In this document: piece by piece, positions 35,029 to 45,973 of the stretch
Position numbering within the stretch: the stretch's first letter is position 1
How the letters are laid out: every line of letters begins with the position of its first letter
NCBI GenBank assembly: GCA_958295665.1
Contig: OY282558.1
Coordinates: forward strand, 308,484,092 to 308,548,091
Length of the DNA: 64,000 nt
Direction: 5' to 3'
DNA from: Tipula vernalis
Taxonomy: Eukaryota; Arthropoda; Insecta; Diptera; Tipulidae
Position numbers and translations under genes: made by a program
Notes under the pieces: model-generated
Databases searched by the model: none
What the model was told of the DNA's origin: nothing
The model's input: the letters and a program-made list of their open reading frames with translations, nothing else

Positions 35029-35096
35029 AACAATACTTATGTGTGTTGTGTTCAACACACTTGTGTGTTCGTTGAACAACACACATAAGCATTGTT
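35029..35096. repeat. 68-bp near-perfect hairpin
   Basis: AACAATACTTATGTGTGTTG at 35029 pairs with the complementary arm ending GCATTGTT at 35096, and the interior ACACACTTGTGTGT is itself palindromic. It directly follows the LINE tail. Confidence 0.8.
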
Positions 35097-35316
35097 ATTA
35101 TAATAGTTTACAGTTACTGTAATGAACATAAAAATCACAATTTACAACGTAGCTAAACTATTAAAACTTTTAAACTTATGCAAGTTTTTAACAATTAAAA
35201 TTATTTTTTGGATGAAAATTTTTATTTTTTATTCAAAATTTCTTTTTTAAACTTTAAGAAGCCAAAACCTCAAAAGACAAAATTTCTCTACCCATTAAGG
35301 CGTTGATAATAGTATC

Positions 35317-35563
35317 GTTTTTTTATTCGCTCCGGATAGCTGCTATCGAGAGCCGTCATTTTTCTACGGCTAAATTTAAATTTGACGCGCTATTTATTGG
35401 TAAACTAAACTTATTTAACATCAAACTATCATTTTTAATTCAATTGTTTAGCAAAAATTTCATATAAAAAATATTTGGCTCTACCTATTTATACGGAGCG
35501 CTATCGGGAGCCACTTTTTATATGACGGCTCTCGATAGCAGCTATCCGGAGCGAATAAAAAAC
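35317..35563. mobile_element. 247-bp MITE
   Basis: About 40-bp inverted repeats: GCTCCGGATAGCTGCTATCG with GAGAGCCGTCA (from 35329), complemented at 35520-35553. Outer edges are T/A runs. A shorter related word CGGAGCGCTATCGGGAGCC lies inside near 35495. Target duplication is unclear. Confidence 0.7.
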
Positions 35564-36119
35564 ACTGCAAATATTGGCTTCAATTGTTTTTATGATTTTA
35601 TATGGGATTTTTGTTTTACCTTCTATCCTTTTGTTTGTTATCTGTGGTAATCATGCACGGCTGATTCAAGGTAAAAAAATCTGACTTTTCAACAATTTGT
35701 CAAAAATAGGTCGAAAACCTTAAATTATGGTCAAAAACTGTCGAAAAGTGCAAAAATTATCTAAAAGTGTCAAAACAGTCGAAAAGTGTCAAAAACGTGA
35801 CATTAGGAAAAAGAGGAATCAAAATACTCTTATTGTTTCGTGAGCAAGTTTTTGAAATAAACTGGTAAATTTATAAAATGTTAAAACTGTTGAAAAAGTT
35901 CTGAACGTACGTGAAGCTAAAACCCTGATAACCCAGAATGCATGAAAATGCAGTTGAATCAGGCCTGAATGGAAGCCTGATGGCTCCATTCAAATGATAT
36001 AGAACGTCGGAAAAAATTCAGCAGTATACTAATACATATAAAGCAACTATCTCATTTTTGAATGCAATAAACCAATATGCTAGAGTAGGACAAATCTTGT
36101 TTTATTTACTATCGTTCCG
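35564..36119. other. no gene seen
   Basis: AT-rich, with a short run of near-repeats of GTCGAAAA(g/c)TG(t)CAAAA at about 35690-35795. No coding signal. Confidence 0.5.
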
Positions 36120-36330
36120 AGCATATTCGACAAATCTTCAGGTTTTATCAAAACCACTTCTTAGTCAGTGGATAAGCAGCACTACTTCAGGCCGTCATGT
36201 TGTGCATTTATTCATACCTACTTCTGGCTTTACCAAAACTACTTCTTATTTAGGTATAGCACTACTCCAGACCGTCGGATTATTAAGGTGATACGTAGCA
36301 CTACTTTAAGCCGTCGGGGGCGCACTTATT
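36120..36330 (+). repeat. imperfect tandem repeats, three copies
   Basis: AGCACTACT(t/c)(c/t)A(g/a)(g/a)CCGTC recurs at about 36177, 36257 and 36297, followed by CATTTATTCATACCTACTTC or CACTTATTTATATCTACTTT. This looks like a degenerate minisatellite. Confidence 0.55.
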
Positions 36331-37989
36331 TATATCTACTTTATACTAATTTACTATAGAGTTCGAAAGAGCTAAAGACACAAATTAATATTAAAAAACA
36401 TTATTCAGTTTTTAATTTTTCTGTTCATTTAATATAATTATGTTACATCGATCATTTTCATAGATTACTTTCCTATCATAATAGATATTTCAAATTATTA
36501 TTTCGTTGTAGATTTAAGTAAGGATTTGATTTTATAGTACCTTTTATGAGATTTTAAAATACATCGTCGAAGTTGATTATGGTATTCTGTAATTCGCAGG
36601 CCCGTACCACAAGTATCTCAAATAAGATAAATAAATGAAATTAATCAAAACATATAAAAATGACTTAAATAAAAAATTATACCAAATAATATTTTGTAAA
36701 TAATTTATAGCTGGTCAAAGGTTTTTTTGAAGAAACGCCTTGTACTGTACGTTGAACTAACTGTAAACATTGTCGATGGCGGTAAATTTAAACGCTGCTT
36801 CAACCGTTCCTGTATTAGTTTTCAAACGTCAAAAATAAATGGTCTTAAAAAGAAGAATTGTTTATCATTTTTATTAAATTTTAAATTTTCTTTCCAGATA
36901 AAGAAGAACTTACTAAAGATTGAACATGAACGAACTGCGAGTTTAGAAGACGAACCTCCACGTCATTTAGTTCTTCAATCGTCTTTACTGGAAAAATTTG
37001 TTCTATTTCCGCGTCATTTTTATTATTTTTCTTCTCCGGTTAAGACTTATAGCACTTTTGCGGTACGTTTGCTATAAACTACGGTTTTATTTTCGCTTAT
37101 TATCTTCGCTCTTCTCTTTCGCTTAATCTAATTTATTAAAAAAATGTATGTATAATATTATTAAACAGAAGGTTACATGTTAACCATATATTTTGTTTAT
37201 ACCTTTATATTTAATTGTTTTATTTGCTCTTTCATTAAATTTTGATTTGTGATTATAATTTCTTGATTTTTAAAAATTTTTATTAAAGCTGAAAAAATAT
37301 TGTCTGAAAAATAAGCAACCAAAATAGTTATACCGTCTCCGCATCCAGTTTCTGTTAAAAAATCTTCATCTTGTGAAGTGTTAATGGTGTTGCATAATAG
37401 GTGCTAGTCTGTCATTTCAACGGAGCCCTCTAATTCAAAGTTCTCATTTTCCTCTTCCAATGTAGTATCTTCTTCATTTATTGGTTGAGCATTTTGTAAT
37501 TCAACAAAACAATCAGACGTTGTTTCAATATTGAAATTAACTTGACATTCATTAATTTTCTTAATGTTACATAGGTGACGGACTACTCTCGTACGAGTAT
37601 ATCTCATAAAGATATTTGTTACTTACTTTAAACTTTTTTTCTGGAAAATTTAATACAATAATTAATAGATACATTAGCATAATGCAATAATGTAGATAAA
37701 CTTACAACTGTGGATTGGTGTAGACTGTAGAGGAAAGGAATCCCTCCGTTAGATTATCGCTGTTTAAATTGTTCTGGTAATTTGTGTTAATCGGAGATGG
37801 CGGTGAATGTAACATTTATAATTTTAATAGGAGTATTATTAATGATAAAATTTATTAAATTGATGAATGATAGGAATAAGAATTACTTTATTTTCATAAT
37901 TTACGGGGTAGAATTTATATGTAATATTTGATTTTGAAAATATCGATAATTCAGTTTCAAGATCTGAATACGCAACAATCCCCAGTGCA
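36331..37989. other. no gene assigned
   Basis: AT-rich. The frame at 36727-37077 (plus) and an acidic frame at 37404-37607 (minus; EEENENFELEGSVEMTD) show no recognisable domain. The latter may be part of the transposase relic to its right. Confidence 0.45.
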
Positions 37990-38521
37990 ATAGATGATAC
38001 TACGAGTTTCGTGAAAAAATTTGAAATTGTTCTACAACCCATTGGCGTTCTGCATGAAAGCCAAACCGTACAATTTTAAATGGAATCTTTTTATATATAG
38101 GACAAAATAAGTCTTGTTCCTTTCTAAATGATAAATTGAAATTTTCATTTTTTTCACTGGTTGAGGTTATATCTGCATTTTCCACTTCTTGCAGTCGGTT
38201 ATGTAACTGCTGCAGAATGTTCGATAGTTTGCGAACTAGGCCTTTAATGAACTGCATAAAAATTTCAGATTTATATGCCGAAAAGTTGTCTAACGGACCA
38301 AATTGCTTAACACAACCACATAAACGTAAGTGACAATGAAAGTTAAAGGAAACAGCATGCTCATAAAAAAATATCTACTATAAGTAGATGTAGTTGTAAT
38401 ATCTACTAAAATTTCTAACAAATTCCTATAAAATTTGATTGACAATTTCAATATCATGTGCATCACTTCGTGCACAAGATAACATTCTTACTGCCGAGCG
38501 CAAAAGCAAAAAACAATAATA

Positions 38522-39439
38522 CTACCTTGATAAACAAGTTCTCGGAATAACCACCGTGTGGCGCTCCCATCGTTCCGATTTGAGTTCTGTTTTTTTGTTA
38601 AGTTGGTACATCTGTTGTTGTTATTCCCTCTAAATCTTAGCGTCATAGCTTGAGATTTGCAAAAGTTACGTAGTCAAGAGTACATCTACTCTGTGTGTGT
38701 TGGCGATTTTTCCATTATTTCCTCTCGGCTGCTGAAACGCGTTCCCCGTAATGGTTGTTTAACTCGATTGAACAGAAAGAAATCACAGGGAGCCAAATCA
38801 GGTGAATTCGGTGGCTGTTGGATGGTATTTGTTGCATTTTTCGTTAAAAAATTACGAATAGTGATGGCACTGTGCGACGGTGCGTTATCATGGTGCAAAA
38901 TCCACGAGTTTTCTGCCCACAATTTTGGTCTCTTTCGGCGAATTGCTTTACGCAAACGTCTCATAACGACCAAATAATACTCTTTGTTTACGGTCTGGCC
39001 TTCTGGCAAAAATTCATGATGCACTACACTGTTGTAATCCATGAAAACCGTGAGCATTGCCTTCTTTTTTGAATGAAAACGACGTGGTTTTTTTTGGTGA
39101 ACGCCATTCACTTGCCTGATGTCTAGATTGCGTGTCGTACTCATAAACCCACGTCTCGTCTCCAGTAATGATCCTTTTGATGAATGTGGGATCGGATTCA
39201 GCCTCGCAAATTATGTCTAAAATTGTAAATAATTTCTAAAATTGTAAATAATTGCCAACACACACAGAGATAGATGTACTCTTGACTACGTAACTTTTGC
39301 AAATCTCAAGCTATGACGCTAAGATTTAGAGGGAATATCAACAACAGATGTGTACCAACTTAACAAAAAAACAGAACTCAAATCGGAACGATGGGAGCGC
39401 CACACGGTGGTTATTCCGGGAACTTCTTGATCAAGGTAG
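38522..39439 (-). mobile_element. 918-bp mariner with ~180-bp inverted terminal repeats
   Basis: Ends CTACCTTGAT...ATCAAGGTAG are flanked by TA (38520-38521 and 39440-39441). The inverted repeats run to about 38703 and from about 39258, far longer than the ~30 bp usual in mariner, and include AATAACCACCGTGTGGCGCT and AGTTACGTAGTCAAGAGTAC. Only the catalytic middle of the transposase lies between them, so the copy is internally deleted. It interrupts the transposase relic at 38000-40161. Confidence 0.85.
38686..39235 (-). pseudogene. mariner transposase catalytic core (DD34D)
   Basis: Minus strand: IITGDETWVYEYDTQSRHQA (about 39180, first Asp), a frameshift near 39130, then KKPRRFHSKKKAMLTVFMDY, ILHHDNAPSHSA (second Asp) and NSPDLAPCDFFLF (third Asp). 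Exactly 34 residues separate the second and third Asp, the mariner spacing. The N-terminal HTH domains and the C-terminus are absent, so it cannot bind DNA or mobilise itself. Confidence 0.85.
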
Positions 39440-40161
39440 TATACAGTAGAATCAACGCGGTTTTTTAAAACTACAATACCGGTATATAATAAGAATTGCC
39501 TGAATTCCGTTGCTTTGCACCGAGCGAGATCATCTAGAGTTTACGGGCTTCTAGAAAATTCTGAAGAAGTCTCATGATGTATTTCACTCAATATAAAATG
39601 TATTTCCTGAGTTTTAAAGAATTCCTTTAAATTTTCCTTCTGAACATGCTGTTAACATTTTTTTTGTGACACCGAGGTCGACGAGATGCATAACATCAAG
39701 TGGAAATTGGGAAACCATACCAATGCCAGCAGTCTCTAAAATATTTTATTTATTTTACATTCCTGTGAATGATACTACAGATCGGTTCTACTTGCAAAGA
39801 AAAAACTTTTTGCTGGAAGCCAAGCTTTAAAATTTCTATAGATGTCCGATCAGTAAAAAGAAGGGCTTGTAAAAGATTATCAAGCAATTTATGTGGAACT
39901 TTATTTCCAAAGCCCGTCGCCTTAACTCACAAGAAATTTTGGATTCCTCATCTGTAGTATCTGAGCTAATTGCGGCACTGTCACTTGACACTGAATCATA
40001 ATTCGAAGTATTCTCTTCATAAACTGCCAAAATTGAATTCTTCGCCTCGGACATAATTTCGAAATCTCCATCATTATTTAATTGCCTCTGATCCTCGATT
40101 TCGTCATCAATACTTTGTACGTTTGTGCTGCCTACCAATCTTGATATCGCAAAGCATCCAT

Positions 40162-41959
40162 TTTAAAAATATTACCCAATCCACTTATGTCATTTGGAAT
40201 AGTTTTTTCGCCATTGCTTATAAATTTGTAACAACTATAAAATATAAATTAGAACAATAAATTGAATACCGTCCATACATACCGTTATAAATTTTTAATT
40301 TAGTAATTATATTGTACAATAAAACACAACCAACAAATTATGTAATTTTTTATTTAACTTTTCTAATTTAATTTTAATTTAAATTGATTTTTTTGTTTTA
40401 ATAGAATTTTAAAGTGAACGAGACTCAAACACAATTAATACTGAATCGCCATACGTGCAAATAAAATTAGTTTTGAATAAGTATCGACTCGGTCGGGAAC
40501 AGTAAAGATGCTATTCCACTAGAAAAATTGACTGATAGTAAAGAAAGACGAAAAGGGAAAAAAGTTCGAAAGTCTATGTAATAGACAAAGACACGGTTTT
40601 TTTTATAGCAACATTTTGAGGAGAAATTTGGACAGCAAAATTAAATACATATTACTATTAATTCGGTTAGTTTTACATCTCAAAATTATCTAAAAAATTA
40701 AATATTATTAATACTTATATCAGAATTAAATTTTTTAGTATAGGTATTTTCCGTAAAAATTAAAAAAATCTCTACCTATGTGCTTTTGTATTTTCACTTT
40801 TTTATAGCAAAATGTTAAGGAGAAACGCTATAAGAATATAACAACAATATAACAAAATTATTAGTGTGTGAGAAATATTTCTCGTCATATACTGATTTTA
40901 GGCATGTATGTTGGTGTGACTGCTATAAAATGTTCTCAATTTGATACTTTTTATTGCACTTTTTATTTATTGTCACACTACTTCAGACACAAATATTTTT
41001 TGACTGAGAAGGGTTTTTGTTTCATTCGCCCAATTAGCAAATGTATATTTTTGTCTTCCTTTAATTTTACTATCAGTCAATTCAGTCAAGTGGAATAGCA
41101 CCTTGAGTATGAAAAAAGTGAGACAAACATACTGAATAATAACTGAAATAGTGATGAAAAGGAATTAGAAACAATTGAAGTGAGGCAAGTATATCAAAGC
41201 ACAGTTTTCTCTTTCATTTATAGAATAAGTAATCATTCAGGACGTACTATACCGACACGAGAAAATCATTGAGTTTGTAGTAATAACCGCTGAACTTGGG
41301 CTGTCAGCGACGTCAAAAAACTACAAGAAACCAAAACAACACTCATTTTGACTACTTTAACTGCATAAGTGTAGGTGATAGATTCATCAATACTAAAGTA
41401 TTTTACGAACTTTTTTTCTTGTTTAAACAAAACCTGGTAATATTCTGTCTGTAGAAAGCCCAATCATTTGTATACTATTGCTGTAAAAATATATCAGTTA
41501 CTGATTGTATTAGCGAAATGACGTACGGTTGTGAATTCAGTGTAGAAAACGTAAAGAATTGAATACTACGAAACAGAGAGTAAAATGTGTCGTAAAAAAA
41601 ACAATACGAGGAATGCGCAAGCACAACTGCAAAAATGTCATTAAGAAAAACCAAAAAAAAATATTTTTTGGCAATTTGTGTATTTTAATAATTGTAAATT
41701 AGAACAAAACATTGGAAGGTGTATGATAAACACATTAAATGGTGCGAATGATAAACTACTAAATTTTAATTTGTTTATATGATTTTTCGTAGTGACTAAT
41801 CCAACTAAATGTTGATATTTTTAAATATGTATTTGCGTATCATCAAAACAAGCAGGCTTTCTAGAGAGAATTTTGACAGACTTTGTGTTCAAATACCAAT
41901 ACATAAATAAATATAAAGTACATTTTTTTGATGGAATCTGTGATGTTAGGAGTGATCTC
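40162..41959. other. no gene seen
   Basis: AT-rich. TTTTTATAGCAA(c/a)AT(t)TT(g/a)AGGAGAAA occurs at about 40600 and 40800 in direct orientation, probably repeat debris. No protein recognised. Confidence 0.5.
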
Positions 41960-42460
41960 GACAGCTTGTATAGACATTTGTAAAGCGCAGTTTTTTAGTT
42001 TTCAGTTGGAATTAAAATTTATACAGAGATAATTTATTTTAATTTAAAATTAGATAACGCGCCACAGTTCGTTATGCCAATGTTGACACCAAGTGCAGGG
42101 GCTCAAGCATTGCAAATCGCTACTTTGCAGTTTGTAATTTGAATTAAAATTTATTTATCGTGCTCTGAAGCATTGTGAATCGCTATTTTGTAAATTTTAA
42201 TTTCATTTAAAATTTGTGTGGAGATTAATTGTTTTAATTTAAAATAAATTATCGGCCACAGGTTCTTTACGCACAAATTGACACCAAAATGGCTCCGATC
42301 AGATGAGGCATTCTCTCAATTCAGTACCCTCAAGCTTTGTAAATCGCCATTTTGTAGATTTCAATTTTATTTAAAATTTGTGTAGTGATTAATTATTTTA
42401 ATTTATAATAAATTATCTACCACAAATTCTCTATGTACAAATTGACACCAGAATTACAGC
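41960..42460. repeat. degenerate tandem repeats, about 160-bp unit
   Basis: The unit has TTGTAAATCGCxATTTTGTA, AATTTAAAATTTGTGTAGAG, TTAATTATTTTAATTTAAAA and CCACAGTTCTTTACGCACAA followed by TTGACACCA. Copies start at about 41964, 42170 and 42333, with a partial copy at 42108. Confidence 0.7.
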
Positions 42461-42738
42461 AACAGTTGTTCTAGCAATTAAATAGCTCAAAAGAGTTTCG
42501 CGGTGTGGCTTTCCTCGCCGCCTGATGATGACATTGCGATAATATTATGCCTGAGGTATGAAGCCTTAGGACCAGCCTAAGCAATCATATATTTTATAAC
42601 CAAGGGCGCAATTTCGTGCCACTCACTTTCCGAACATGCGGCTCTGAGATGTAAGACATTATACGTTAAAAAATTTATGAAAAATGTTTAATCGGAAAAT
42701 GTCATAACATTAAAGGCAAAAATCACCTGGAATTTCTT

Positions 42739-43067
42739 TGTTGTTTGTTTCTCTCCGCAATCTTCCCTGGGGCTCAAGGCATCAAAACTCTTTCGCAGTA
42801 GCCAAATCGAGGACGTACGCGGCTATAGACCCGTTTTTGTTTAAACCACCTGCACATTGCTTCATGCCAGCCTATAGTGCTGACATGAAAGCTGCGTTGG
42901 CCCATGGATTCCGTACTCTCATCAGGGGGTCATAGATGTGTTCATCTTCATCACCAATCGTAATCAGATGATGAAAAATCCCGTTTGCATCCTGCCCTAT
43001 AGGGATTCAAACCCGGTACCTCCCGATCCAACCGCCACAGCTTTAATCACTGCGGTGTTTGGTCGGT
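42739..43067 (-). mobile_element. tRNA-derived SINE, copy 2 (329 bp)
   Basis: Flanked by the 10-bp target duplication GGAATTTCTT (42729-42738 and 43068-43077). It matches copy 1 at 30296-30637 over nearly its full length in the same orientation. The head has an A-box-like GCAGTGATTAAAGC and a one-base-changed B box (GGTTTGAATCC, plus 43003-43013). Shared body words include CCATGGATTCCG(t/c)ACTCTCA and GATGTGTTCATCTTCATCAC. Confidence 0.85.
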
Positions 43068-43077
43068 GGAATTTCTT

Positions 43078-44269
43078 GTCATCGGTTAGTTTTATTCAGA
43101 TTTACGAATATGTAATGATGTTAAAATTGTGATGTAAATTTTGAAATTTGTGATAGAAAAAGTGGACTTTTAATTTAAATTTCTTACATAATTATAAAAA
43201 AAAACAAATTTTGTTGTTGTCCTAAGTGAGTCCTAAGAAACCTTACGATTTGTTTACAATTATTTTTACCAGGCCCATACTATAAATGTAAATTAATACC
43301 GCGTTTTTAGAAAAGTTATTTTTAACAATAAAATTAATTTTATTTAAAAAGTTGAATTTAAAAATAATTATACGTGTATTTGCAACTAAAATAAAAATAT
43401 TTTATAAACTTTAATTGTTTTATTTTAAGCAATCCACTTTATTCCAATCCATTCAATAAATTTCTAAATACAGCCAATATAGCATTTTATCTTTTTTTCG
43501 CACATAATTTTTGGTGATACCTCAAAAATTACTCACAAAAAGAATAAAAAATGTATGATGTAATTATTTAGTTTTATGCCCTTTTCAACTTGAAACATTT
43601 TTGGCACCGCTTTCAGCAGAAGCGATACGAGCGATACCATTTCTTTGATCTGTGCCTGCAAGGTTGACGAATCAATTTTCAGTTTAACACAAATTCGAAA
43701 TTGCTCCAATACATTCGTCGATGCTATACTAACCCAACGAATCAAGTTAACCAAAACACAACTTGAAACATTTGTGGTGGAAGTGGAACTATCAGTAGAA
43801 ACGATACGAGCTATATAATTCCTTCAAAATAATTCAATATATGTAATTCATTTAAGGGGAGGTTCTTATCAGGCGACCAAAAAATAAGTTGATCTTCTTG
43901 AATTTTTTTTCTCATAGAAGGAAGTAAATAAACAACTTAAGGTTTGACGATTATTTATTGAGTTTTAAAGTAAAAACAAAATTTTTTTAACATCACCGTC
44001 CCAAAAAATGAGGACTTATCGGTCTCCACTGTAGTACTTGTAAAAATTACCTGAAATCAAAAAACCAAAATTTTTATAAAATATATAATATTTGTTGAAG
44101 GTTGTATCAACAATATCAATAAAAAGTCGAAAATTAAAAAAATGGCGGATACGCAATTTTTCGGTACCGTTTTTCACGTTTTTCTTGCTCTTTAATTTGC
44201 GAAGGAAACAGACGAAAACCGATTTCAATCGAGTTAATTTGAGTTAAGTTGCGTCAACTGGTTTAAGCA
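43078..44269. other. no gene assigned
   Basis: AT-rich. A 73-codon minus frame (43533-43754) has no recognised domain, though it is less AT-biased than its surroundings. Confidence 0.45.
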
Positions 44270-44690
44270 AATGCAAGCTGCCAATGTTAGAATATGGGGT
44301 CGCATTTCGTATGCGGTTTAATATTCAATTTAAAACTTTATGTGTTGAGGCCAACGAAGTGACCGAAACCGATGTTTCTGAATTTAAAGCAAACTTCAAA
44401 GTATTTAAAGGATCGGTTCAAAGCAGATGAGTTGAGTTTATTTTTCAAATTAATGCCAGACACAAGTCTCGTTCTAAAGAATGAAAAATGCCATTTGAGG
44501 AAACTTTATAAAGAAAGGTTAACTGTGCTCCTTTGTCATAGTGCTTTGGGGGAAAAACTCCAGAAGTCCAAGGGCTTTTAGAAATTAGAAACCAGAAAAT
44601 CTTCCCGTTACTTGGCGCTCAAATAAATCAGAATGGACGTCGTCGAGTATTTTCGTAGATTGGATACTTTTAAATTACCTGTATAAAACG
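44270..44690 (+). pseudogene. pogo/Tigger-like transposase remnant
   Basis: KADELSLFFKLMPDTSLVLK then KERLTVLLCHSALGEK corresponds to the pogo/Tigger DDE block (ADETGLFYKLLPxKTL..KERITVLLC), including the first catalytic Asp. Further on, another frame gives NLPVTWRSNKSEWTSSSIF, matching the following LPVxYxxNxKAWM region. Frameshifts and loss of both ends make it non-functional. Confidence 0.75.
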
Positions 44691-45275
44691 TAAAATTAAG
44701 GTTAGTTTCCAAAATATTTATCAATGTAGTAAGGAAACACATTTTGTTGTTGTTTTAAATATTTGGTGAATTTTTTTCCATTTTATTTTGTATAAATAAT
44801 TTTTAAAAACTTACACGGACATATTTCTGTATTCTGTAATATTTTTTAATTAATATTTTATTTATTATTACCAGTAGTAATTTTGAAACCAGTAGAATGG
44901 CGATTTTTACCACCAAATATGACTTCAAGACCAGAAATTTAAAGGTTCGATACAATTTTTTAATTGTTTTTTTTACCTCGATAGTGGAGAGAAAAACTAT
45001 GTACTACACATAGAACAAAATTATTTGGATAAAGTCAAGGGGAATCTGCAGTAGTATTGAAGACAATAAAATACTTAAAGATGATGAATTGGTTAGACGT
45101 CCGAATAAGTTAATCTATTATTATTTATTATTAATACTTATTATTACTTCAACAATCAGTGGATCAAAAGATGCCAGTGTCGATTGTCATATATTTATAT
45201 AAAACTTAAACTTAAATCATCATGTATGTAAAAGGGAATTAAAAAAATTATTAAAATTGAAAATAAAATATGTAC
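44691..45275. other. no gene seen
   Basis: AT-rich filler between a pogo remnant and a retroposon. Confidence 0.5.
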
Positions 45276-45297
45276 ATAAAAAATCTAATAGTAAAAT

Positions 45298-45951
45298 TTG
45301 ATTGATTGATTGCGATGTACGATCAATCATTAAGCAAGTCTCCCGTATTATAAATGCGAATACCACTCACCACTATATACCCATGTTACACAACACGACA
45401 CCATTCTTCATGAAGCCAAACCCCGTAAAGAAAGGCGCCAACATCGATAACCACATAAGTCTAATAGTTGTGATATCCGCCCCTGGCCAGGCCGCCGTCG
45501 TACACCTTTTTACATATAACAAGATCGAGGGATGGATGGGAAAGGAATGTTAGCAACAAAGACTCAACCCGGTTCCAGACACCTAAGTAGTTGATAAGTT
45601 AGTAAATTTAAATTTGTTAGTAATATATTTTTTAGTAATTTATTTAACACAAGACAATACAATTTTAAAGTTCATCTCTACTGCTCCAACCTGTAGGAAG
45701 AGACACAACACAATGACAACACAAATTTCCTGGTACCGCAAACTCTTTTTTTTTTTTCTGAAAAGCTGTAAACAACTATTATTATTCCCCTCCACCATTT
45801 TTTCCATCGGCGGTTGTGAGAGGGGGGCGAGATTTCATTCCATCATCAGGTTCCCATGCGGTCACCCAAATTTGTACTAACTGTAGGTAGTTTTGCTTGA
45901 CGTTGTTGTTGAAATCGTTGCGTCTCTGCTGTCCCTGCTACTCGCCCCCCT
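45298..45951 (-). mobile_element. 654-bp retroposon with a 5S-rRNA-like block
   Basis: Flanked by a 22-bp target duplication, ATAAAAAATCTAATAG(t/c)AAAAT (45276-45297 and 45952-45973). On the minus strand it starts with a G run (GGGGGGCGAGTAGCAGGGAC) and ends in (CAAT)n. At about 45848-45900 the minus strand reads AAGCA, an 11-base gap, GTTAGTACAAATTTGGGTGA and CCGCATGGGAAC. This follows the 5S rRNA internal promoter in order and spacing (box A start, then box C GTTAGTACTTAGATGGGGGA, CCGCTTGGGAAC). It is far more GC-rich than its surroundings and has no open frame. It may be a 5S-derived SINE or a non-autonomous LINE derivative. Confidence 0.7.
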
Positions 45952-45973
45952 ATAAAAAATCTAATAGCAAAAT

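Larger units (their letters stand above)
31277..35036 (+). mobile_element. CR1/L2-like non-LTR retrotransposon, decayed
   Basis: Carries an endonuclease-RT ORF2 relic (31319-34739), a 3' UTR with an imperfect GGAAGCAA...TTGCTTCC stem (about 34918-34960), and a tail of (AAATA)-like repeats ending near 35036. No ORF1 is seen, so it is probably 5'-truncated. A Harbinger-type MITE splits the endonuclease. Confidence 0.82.
38000..40161 (-). pseudogene. DDE-type transposase relic (CACTA/EnSpm-like, DUF4218-like region)
   Basis: Minus strand, in scattered frames from about 40140: an acidic N-terminus (SSDSAAISSDTTDEESKIS), then VSQFPLDVMHLVDLGVTKK (about 39690), LDDLARCKATEFRQFLLYTG (about 39500), SCARSDAHDIEIVNQIL (about 38480), GPLDNFSAYKSEIFMQFIKG and LVRKLSNILQQLHNRL (about 38270-38190). 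This order (MHLVDLGV, EFRQFLLYTG, LDNFSAFPFENYMQ) is shared by insect proteins annotated as transposase-domain proteins; the last part resembles DUF4218 of CACTA elements. Superfamily is uncertain. A 918-bp mariner sits between the EFRQFLLYTG and SCARSD blocks, and several stops are present. Confidence 0.7.

Noticed and set aside
36727..37077. 116-codon plus-strand frame as a gene
   Set aside because: No recognisable domain, no conserved splice context, AT-driven composition.
45302..45553. 83-codon plus-strand frame
   Set aside because: Antisense within the retroposon, starting in its simple-repeat tail; no homology.
45848..45900. 5S-like block, considered as a functional 5S rRNA gene
   Set aside because: Only the internal promoter region is similar; the 5' third and the 3' end of 5S rRNA are absent.
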